From: CAILZL01 sp963748005
GTDB lineage: Bacteria; Pseudomonadota; Gammaproteobacteria; Steroidobacterales; Steroidobacteraceae
Assembly: GCA_963748005.1 (NCBI GenBank)
Contig: CAVVHH010000002.1
Span: 620,001-684,000 of the forward strand
DNA: 64,000 bases
Direction: 5' to 3'
The first letter of the stretch is position 1. Each line of letters begins with the position of its first letter. This document shows, piece by piece, positions 59,022 to 64,000 of this stretch. The translations under genes and the position numbers were made by a program. The notes beneath the pieces were generated by a model, which did not search any database, was not told the DNA's origin, and saw only the letters and a list, made by a program, of their open reading frames with translations.

Positions 59022-59516
59022 TTACAGCTCCAGCACACCGCTCAGCGCCATCGCCACGCTGCGCCGCCTGACTTCTTCCCGGTCGCCGCTGAACAGTTTC
59101 AACCGGGCATTGGTGTGAATGGCCTGGCCATGCCGCCACGCCCAGGCAAACCAGACGGTGCCGACCGGTTTGCCGGGCTGCTCGCCGCTGGGACCGGCGA
59201 TGCCACTGACCGCCAGCGCAATCTGGCCACCACAGCTCTCCAGCGCACCACACGACATCTCACGCACCGTGGCGTCGCTGACCGCACCGTGCACCGCCAG
59301 GGTTTCACTGCTCACTCGCAGCAGGCTCTGCTTCAATTCGTTGCTGTAGGCCACCACTCCGCCGAGATACCAGCCCGAGCTGCCGGGAATATCGGTGAGC
59401 ACCTTGCCCACCCAACCGCCGGTGCAGGACTCGGCGCTGACCAGCTGCCGGCCGGTATTGGCCAGGTGATGCCCCACCTGTACCGCCAGTTTGAATAAAT
59501 CGTCTTCGTTAGCCAT
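59022..59516 (-). CDS. pncC: Nicotinamide-nucleotide amidase PncC (CinA C-terminal domain)
   Basis: The 164-residue protein is a CinA-family amidohydrolase that deamidates NMN to NaMN in NAD recycling. It shows LVSAESCTGGWVGKVLTDIPGSSGWYLGGVVAYSNELKQSLLRVSSETLAVHGAVSDATVREMSCGAL and IALAVSGIAGPSGEQPGKPVGTVWFAW, the family's SAESCTGG and SGIAGP motifs. It stands directly upstream of recA, as in E. coli, though the SOS box lies between the two genes. The gene is divergent from mutS, with about 150 bases of spacer. Confidence 0.95.
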   Translation of the reverse strand: MANEDDLFKLAVQVGHHLANTGRQLVSAESCTGGWVGKVLTDIPGSSGWYLGGVVAYSNELKQSLLRVSSETLAVHGAVSDATVREMSCGALESCGGQIALAVSGIAGPSGEQPGKPVGTVWFAWAWRHGQAIHTNARLKLFSGDREEVRRRSVAMALSGVLEL

Positions 59517-59665
59517 GAGTTTCCTCGAGTAGGGTGGCTAGCTTGCCGCGCCGGCTGCAGGCGTCAAGTCAATAACCATCAAGAGAAGATTTGCTCGCTC
59601 ACCGCCTTGCCACTAGCATCGCGGGCTTTCGCATAACCCGAACGCAAGCAGCCAGACTCAAGCAC

Positions 59666-62236
59666 GTGGATACTCAGGATTTCGCCGGCCATACGCCCGT
59701 CATGCAGCAGTACCTGCGCCTAAAGGCGCAGCATCCCGATGCGCTGCTGTTCTACCGCATGGGCGATTTCTACGAGCTGTTCTTTGACGACGCCAGGCGG
59801 GCCGCGCGCCTGCTCGACATTACGCTCACCGCACGCGGCCAGTCGGGCGGCCAGCCCATCCCCATGGCCGGCGTGCCGTTTCACAGCCTGGAGCCCTATC
59901 TGGCGCGGCTGGTACGCAAGGGTGAATCGGTGGCGCTGTGTGAACAGATCGGTGATCCGGCCAAGTCCAAAGGCCCGGTGGAACGTAAGGTAGTACGGAT
60001 CGTTACCCCAGGCACCCTCACCGACGAGGCGCTGCTGGAAGAACGCCGCTCCAGTTTGCTGGCTGCGCTATACCAGCATGAGAATAGCTTTGGGCTTGCC
60101 TGGTTGGAGTTATCCAGCGGCCGTTTCCAGGTCATGGAAACACAGGGACAGGAAGCTTTGTTCAGTGAACTGGAGCGCCTGCGTCCAGCTGAATTGCTGA
60201 TCGGCGAAAGCAGTGCAACCACGCTGCAGAGTCTGAACCTCAACACCCGCGAGCGTCCCATCTGGCATTTCGATGTGGATGCCGCCACGCGCACGCTGTG
60301 CGAACAATTCGGTACGCGTGACCTGGCCGGCTTTGGCTGCGAAGCATTGCCGCTGGCGATTCGTGCGGCGGGCTGCCTGCTGCACTATGTACGCGATACG
60401 CAAAAAGCATCGCTACCACATATTCGCGGCCTGCAGGTCGAAACACGCGGCGACGCCGTTTTGCTGGATGCCGCGACACGCCGCAACCTTGAGCTGGATG
60501 TGAGCCTCGCCGATCGGCCCGAATGCACCCTGGCCGGCATACTGGATCGCACCGCAACGGCCATGGGTGGTCGCGAACTGCGCCGCTGGATTCATCGCCC
60601 GCTGCGCACGCGTGAAATACTTGAACAACGCCTGCACGCCATTGCCACCCTGATCAACTCCCGCCGCGATGAGTCCGTCACCGAATTACTCAAACATGTC
60701 GGTGACATCGAACGCGGTCTGGCACGCGTGGCATTGAAGTCCGCACGACCTCGCGATCTGGCGCAACTGCGTGATGCATTGGGACGGTTGCCTGAGCTAC
60801 ATGGCTTGCTTGGCGATCAGGATTCGCCGCTGCTACAAAGCTTGCTACAACAAGCCGGCACACATCCCGATGCACATGGCTTGCTGGTGCGCGCCATTAT
60901 CGAAGCACCGCCGGCGATCCTCCGTGAAGGCGGCGTGATTGCGCCGGGCTTTGATGCAGAACTTGACGAACTGCGCCAGATCAGCGAACACAGCGATCAA
61001 TACCTGCTGGATCTGGAAACTCGCGAACGCGAACGCACAGGCATCAGCACATTGAAGCTCGGTTACAACCGCGTGCAGGGATATTTCATCGAGATCAGCA
61101 ACACACACGCAGCAAAGGTGCCGGTGGACTATGTGCGACGCCAGACGGTACGCAACGCTGAACGCTACATCACGCCGGAATTGAAATCCTTCGAAGACAA
61201 GGTGCTCGGCGCGCGCGACAAGGCGCTGGCGCGCGAGAGGGAAATCTACGATGCAGTGCTGGAACAGCTGATCGCACAGTTGGCCTCATTGCAGAACACC
61301 GCCGCGGCGCTCGCCGCCATTGATGTGTTGTGCAATCTGGCCGAACGCGCCGTCACGCTGGGTTATGCACAGCCGGAACTCAGCGATGAAGCCGTGATTG
61401 AAATCCGGGGCGGCCGTCATCCGGTGGTGGAGCGTTTCATCGACGGCGCGTTCGTACCGAACGACCTGTGCTTCAGTGACACGCGCCGCATGCTGATCAT
61501 CACCGGCCCGAACATGGGTGGTAAATCCACCTTCATGCGCCAGACCGCCTTGATTGTCTTGATGGCGCGCATCGGCAGTTTCGTGCCGGCCAACTTTGCC
61601 CGCGTTGGCCCGACAGACCGCATCTTCACACGTATCGGCGCCTCGGATGATCTCGCCGGCGGTCGCTCCACCTTCATGCTGGAAATGACCGAAGCCGCCA
61701 ACATCCTCAACAACGCCACCGCACATAGTCTGGTGCTGATGGATGAAATCGGTCGCGGCACCAGCACCTACGATGGTCTGTCACTGGCATGGGCCTGCGC
61801 CACACATATCGCCAAACAGGTACGCGCCTTCACGCTGTTCGCCACGCACTACTTCGAACTGACTTCGCTGGCCAACGATCTGGATGCCTGCGTGAATGTG
61901 CATCTGGATGCCACCGAGCACGGCGATCAGCTGATTTTCCTGCACACCGTGAAAGAAGGTCCGGCCAATCAGAGCTACGGCCTGCAGGTTGCCGCACTGG
62001 CCGGCGTACCACCGAAAGTCATCACCGCAGCACGCAAGTATCTGCAGGAACTGGAACGTCACTCAGCACAGGCACATGCACCGCGGATGCAGCAGGAATT
62101 TCAGCTGGAGGTGCCGCCGGTGGTGGTAGTCGAAGAACATGCCGCGGTCACCGAATTGCAGAAGATCAATCCGGATGAGCTGACACCGAAGCAGGCACTG
62201 GAAATGTTGTATCGGTTGAAGGGATTGGCTGGATAG
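59666..62236 (+). CDS. mutS: DNA mismatch-repair protein MutS
   Basis: The 856-residue protein recognises mismatches and small loops. It has the mismatch-binding domain with HTPVMQQYLRLKAQHPDALLFYRMGDFYELFFDDA (F-x-E motif is YELF region), connector, levers and ATPase with Walker A ITGPNMGGKSTFMRQTA, SFVPANFARVGPTDRIFTRIGASDDLAGGRSTFMLEM and LVLMDEIGRGTSTYDGLSLAWA. The tail ends ELTPKQALEMLYRLKGLAG, with the C-terminal tetramer region shortened to a typical length. A GTG start at 59666 matches family length; a TTG at 59591 is the alternative with a longer N-terminus. Palindromes follow the stop. Confidence 0.97.
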   Translation: MDTQDFAGHTPVMQQYLRLKAQHPDALLFYRMGDFYELFFDDARRAARLLDITLTARGQSGGQPIPMAGVPFHSLEPYLARLVRKGESVALCEQIGDPAKSKGPVERKVVRIVTPGTLTDEALLEERRSSLLAALYQHENSFGLAWLELSSGRFQVMETQGQEALFSELERLRPAELLIGESSATTLQSLNLNTRERPIWHFDVDAATRTLCEQFGTRDLAGFGCEALPLAIRAAGCLLHYVRDTQKASLPHIRGLQVETRGDAVLLDAATRRNLELDVSLADRPECTLAGILDRTATAMGGRELRRWIHRPLRTREILEQRLHAIATLINSRRDESVTELLKHVGDIERGLARVALKSARPRDLAQLRDALGRLPELHGLLGDQDSPLLQSLLQQAGTHPDAHGLLVRAIIEAPPAILREGGVIAPGFDAELDELRQISEHSDQYLLDLETRERERTGISTLKLGYNRVQGYFIEISNTHAAKVPVDYVRRQTVRNAERYITPELKSFEDKVLGARDKALAREREIYDAVLEQLIAQLASLQNTAAALAAIDVLCNLAERAVTLGYAQPELSDEAVIEIRGGRHPVVERFIDGAFVPNDLCFSDTRRMLIITGPNMGGKSTFMRQTALIVLMARIGSFVPANFARVGPTDRIFTRIGASDDLAGGRSTFMLEMTEAANILNNATAHSLVLMDEIGRGTSTYDGLSLAWACATHIAKQVRAFTLFATHYFELTSLANDLDACVNVHLDATEHGDQLIFLHTVKEGPANQSYGLQVAALAGVPPKVITAARKYLQELERHSAQAHAPRMQQEFQLEVPPVVVVEEHAAVTELQKINPDELTPKQALEMLYRLKGLAG

Positions 62237-62245
62237 CCGGAACAA

Positions 62246-62330
62246 GAGGGCGAGGCATGCCTCGCCCCTACACCATGCACCGCGATATCTCCGCGTGCTC
62301 CCGTAGGGGCGACGCACGCGTCGCCCTCTT
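62246..62330. repeat. Paired REP palindromes downstream of the RAYT gene
   Basis: GGGCGAGGCATGCCTCGCCC plus CTAC (62248-62271) and GTAGGGGCGACGCACGCG followed by TCGCCC (62303-62326) lie in inverted orientation with their CTAC/GTAG ends facing each other. The first is identical to the copy at 62854-62877 on the other side of the RAYT gene. The right palindrome ends just before the RAYT stop codon. Confidence 0.85.
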
Positions 62331-62826
62331 ACCTGCCACAATTTGCAGGATTCTCCCGATCCAATGCCCACTGCTGTGGGTTGTTCACGATGTATTCGCG
62401 AATCTGCCGCAGCGAATGCTCGTTTCGAATCACATGCTCGTAATAGCCGCGTTGCCACAATGGCTTCACTTCAGGAAGCTGTCTGCTGACAGCTGATTTG
62501 AATGATCCAACAACCATACCCAAGGTGGTTCCAGCATCCCGTAGGGGCGAGGCAAACCTCGTCCTCTGCTCCGCTTCGATAACAACAATCCCATGCAGGT
62601 GATTGGGCATCACTACAAACTCGTCAATTGCCATGCCGGTAAAATGCCTTGGAATTGCCATCCAGCACTCCACGACGACCTGCCCATTTGCATTCAATTG
62701 CATTCGATGATCAACGATCTCGCCGAACACACAGCGTCGGTTGCGTACGCAGCAAGTCACAAAATATGCGCCCGCGCTGGAGTAGTCGAATTGCGGGAGC
62801 CGCAGATGACGGCGTCTTACGTCCAT
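62329..62826 (-). CDS. REP-associated tyrosine transposase (RAYT)
   Basis: The 165-residue protein is an IS200-like HUH transposase domain of the RAYT type. It shows the LPQFDYSSAGAYFVTCCVRNRRCVFGE start, the HUH motif in VVMPNHLHGIVVIE, and the catalytic Tyr region VKPLWQRGYYEHVIRNEHSLRQIREYIVNNPQQWA. RAYTs mobilise or process REP palindromes by single-strand cleavage. Paired REPs flank the gene on both sides. A GTAGGGGCGAG palindrome at 62541-62567 lies inside the frame, between the HUH motif and the Tyr part, and is translated as RFASPLRDA. The start at 62826 follows AAGGAGG. Confidence 0.9.
   Translation of the reverse strand: MDVRRRHLRLPQFDYSSAGAYFVTCCVRNRRCVFGEIVDHRMQLNANGQVVVECWMAIPRHFTGMAIDEFVVMPNHLHGIVVIEAEQRTRFASPLRDAGTTLGMVVGSFKSAVSRQLPEVKPLWQRGYYEHVIRNEHSLRQIREYIVNNPQQWALDRENPANCGR
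62541..62567. repeat. REP palindrome inside the RAYT coding region
   Basis: GTAGGGGCGAGGCAAACCTC followed by GTCCTCT is the same palindrome type as the flanking REPs, with a few mismatches. It is in frame with the RAYT gene and leaves it open. Confidence 0.7.
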
Positions 62827-62853
62827 GTATTGCCTCCTTGGCATTTTGAGATT

Positions 62854-62921
62854 GGGCGAGGCATGCCTCGCCCCTACGGGTATTGTGCCTGCTTTCGTGG
62901 GGGCGACGCATGTGTCGCCCT
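62854..62921. repeat. Paired REP palindromes upstream of the RAYT gene
   Basis: GGGCGAGGCATGCCTCGCCC plus CTAC (62854-62877) and GTGGGGGCGACGCATGTG followed by TCGCCCT (62897-62921) repeat the layout and orientation found downstream of the gene. Such symmetry around a RAYT is expected of its own REP substrates. Confidence 0.85.
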
Positions 62922-62929
62922 GCAGATCA

Positions 62930-63577
62930 TCAATTCACATCCTGATGATCGAATTTGCCTGCTTTCAAGAATCTCACCACCTGCTGTGTCACCTGCGGCG
63001 AGAACACCATGGTGGTGTGAGTGACGGGCAACACGATGTGATCGGCCGCGCCATCGAGCCGGGTTTCGTCGATCAGCACCGTGCCATCGCTGTTGGAAGC
63101 CAGTTCACTGGAAAAAAAACGGCCAAGCCCCATGTTGGATGAGCCGGCCACGATACCAATGTCGCGACGGCCATCCCAATGTCGCGGTTGCACTTCGCCC
63201 AGTTCCTTGCACACGGCATCGCCCACAGCCACACGGCCCAATGTCCATTGCGACATGGCCTGCACCGCGCGACTGCCCTGCAGCGGTGAGCCCATGAACA
63301 CGGCGCGCCCCGGGATCAGATCGTTGGTGGATTCGAGCAGCTTGTAGGTAATCACGCCACCCAGCGAGTGGCCGACGAAGTGCAGGCGTTCGCATTTCTG
63401 CTGCTGCGCCAGTTCACGCAGCTTGCTGACGTGATCGATCATGTGGCCGGTGACCGATGCGTAATGAAACATCACGCAATTGAAGCCGTGATCGGCTTCC
63501 AGGCGATGTTTCAGCAGACCCATTTCCATGCCGGTCATCCACAGGCCGTGCACTAGGATGATGGTTTCGGATGGCAT
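62930..63577 (-). CDS. Alpha/beta hydrolase (lipase-like)
   Basis: The 215-residue protein has the alpha/beta hydrolase pattern: SETIILVHGLWMTGMEMGLLKHRLE (HG oxyanion), LHFVGHSLGGVITYKLLE (nucleophile Ser in GHSLGG), GSPLQGSRAVQAM, and the late His in LPVTHTTMVFSPQ. It resembles the PGAP1/lipase-like and DUF676-type cytoplasmic esterases. No signal peptide is seen. The ATG at 63577 is chosen over a TTG five codons earlier. The substrate is unknown. The gene lies between the RAYT locus and aspS, separated from aspS by a dispersed repeat. Confidence 0.88.
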   Translation of the reverse strand: MPSETIILVHGLWMTGMEMGLLKHRLEADHGFNCVMFHYASVTGHMIDHVSKLRELAQQQKCERLHFVGHSLGGVITYKLLESTNDLIPGRAVFMGSPLQGSRAVQAMSQWTLGRVAVGDAVCKELGEVQPRHWDGRRDIGIVAGSSNMGLGRFFSSELASNSDGTVLIDETRLDGAADHIVLPVTHTTMVFSPQVTQQVVRFLKAGKFDHQDVN

Positions 63578-63610
63578 GGTTTGATGTCGCAATCAGAAGA
63601 AGAGCCGGAG

Positions 63611-63650
63611 CACCCTCACCCTGCCCTCTCCCTGGAGGGAGAGGGGATGA
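63611..63650. repeat. CCCTCACCCT/CCCTCTCCC-type dispersed repeat, second copy
   Basis: CACCCTCACCCTGCCCTCTC followed by CCTGGAGGGAGAGGGGATGA forms a hairpin and is of the same type as 22106-22140. It lies between the hydrolase start and the aspS stop. Confidence 0.6.
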
Positions 63651-63662
63651 GAATGGAACGCG

Positions 63663-64000
63663 CTATTCCGCCTTCACCGGCAGCTTCACGCGAATGTGCA
63701 ATTCGTTGAGCTGAGCGTCGCTGACCGTTGTAGGCGCATTGGTGAGCACGCACGCGGCGGTCTGGGTCTTGGGGAAGGCAATCACGTCGCGGATGCTGTC
63801 GGCGCCGGCCATGAGCATGACCAGACGATCCACACCGAAGGCCAGACCACCATGCGGTGGCGCGCCGAACTTCAGTGCTTCCAGCAGGAAACCGAACTTG
63901 AGTTCGGCCTCCTCCTTGCCGATGCCGAGCAGATCGAACACGGTGGACTGCATTTCCTGACGATGGATACGCACCGAACCACCGCCGATCTCCGAGCCGT
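63663..64000 (-). CDS. aspS: Aspartyl-tRNA synthetase, C-terminal part (5' end outside window)
   Basis: The visible 112 or so residues are the end of bacterial AspRS. They include NGSEIGGGSVRIHRQEMQ at the window edge (catalytic motif neighbourhood), FGFLLEALKFGAPPHGGLAFGVDRLVMLMAGADSIRDVIAFPKTQTAACVLTNAPTTVSDAQL (motif 3 with the GxDR arginine), and the terminal ELHIRVKLP. AspRS charges tRNA-Asp; the bacterial insertion-domain class is indicated by similarity. The gene continues beyond base 64000 on the minus strand. The frame is uninterrupted within the window. Confidence 0.96.
   Translation of the reverse strand, partial: GSEIGGGSVRIHRQEMQSTVFDLLGIGKEEAELKFGFLLEALKFGAPPHGGLAFGVDRLVMLMAGADSIRDVIAFPKTQTAACVLTNAPTTVSDAQLNELHIRVKLPVKAE

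Overview
The window looks like chromosome of a moderately GC-rich gammaproteobacterium. The strongest sign is the right-hand block, tRNA-Arg, tRNA-Ser, csrA, alaS, recX, recA, pncC, mutS, which keeps the order known from Escherichia coli. Protein resemblances (DUF6152 pairs, CopL, TorF-type porins, PhaB, many Tat or Sec leaders) suggest something near the Steroidobacterales, Nevskiales or Xanthomonadales. That placement is inference, not proof. Two genes are cut by the window edges: htpX on the left and aspS on the right.

Layout. 1-7.8 kb: htpX, photolyase, a Gfo/Idh oxidoreductase with a TPR membrane protein, a chemoreceptor with an unusual C-terminal helical module, and a FAD-linked dehydrogenase. 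7.8-9.7 kb: an accessory islet with three copies of a palindromic repeat, a DUF6883/DUF4926 pair, and a small secreted-protein gene with integron-cassette-like ends. 9.7-14.6 kb: a thioredoxin-fold protein, a giant DUF748 envelope protein, a Tat-exported SOD-like protein and DUF1801. 14.7-19.9 kb: a three-gene phosphorelay with ATGA overlaps. 20.1-24.9 kb: a PhoX pseudogene, GNAT, DUF1684, DUF6607, Fur-boxed hemP, phaB. 25-37 kb: aldehyde dehydrogenase/aminotransferase pair, two TorF-like porins, motAB, a probable pseudo-esterase, EamA/LysR, AraC/diiron oxygenase/MAPEG. 38-45.7 kb: secreted proteins, an M48 peptidase with two YbjQ proteins, an S9 peptidase, a YVTN propeller. 45.9-50.6 kb: a copper operon (copL, tolC-like, copA-like, copC, copD). 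50.7-64 kb: alanine dehydrogenase, META lipoprotein, the tRNA/SOS/mismatch-repair block, a RAYT transposase surrounded by REP palindromes, a lipase-like hydrolase and aspS.

Most notable points. First, AlaS is about 115 residues longer than the family norm because of an in-frame, lower-GC domain insertion between the aminoacylation part and the conserved KLYDTYGFP segment. Second, the RAYT gene is flanked by paired REP palindromes, one REP-like palindrome is translated inside the RAYT itself, and related elements sit elsewhere in the window. Third, there is a candidate lone integron cassette at 8975-9430. Fourth, the esterase at 32339 has Gly at the nucleophile position, and the SOD-like protein lacks outer-sphere Gln residues. 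No rRNA, CRISPR array, prophage or complete insertion sequence other than the RAYT was seen.
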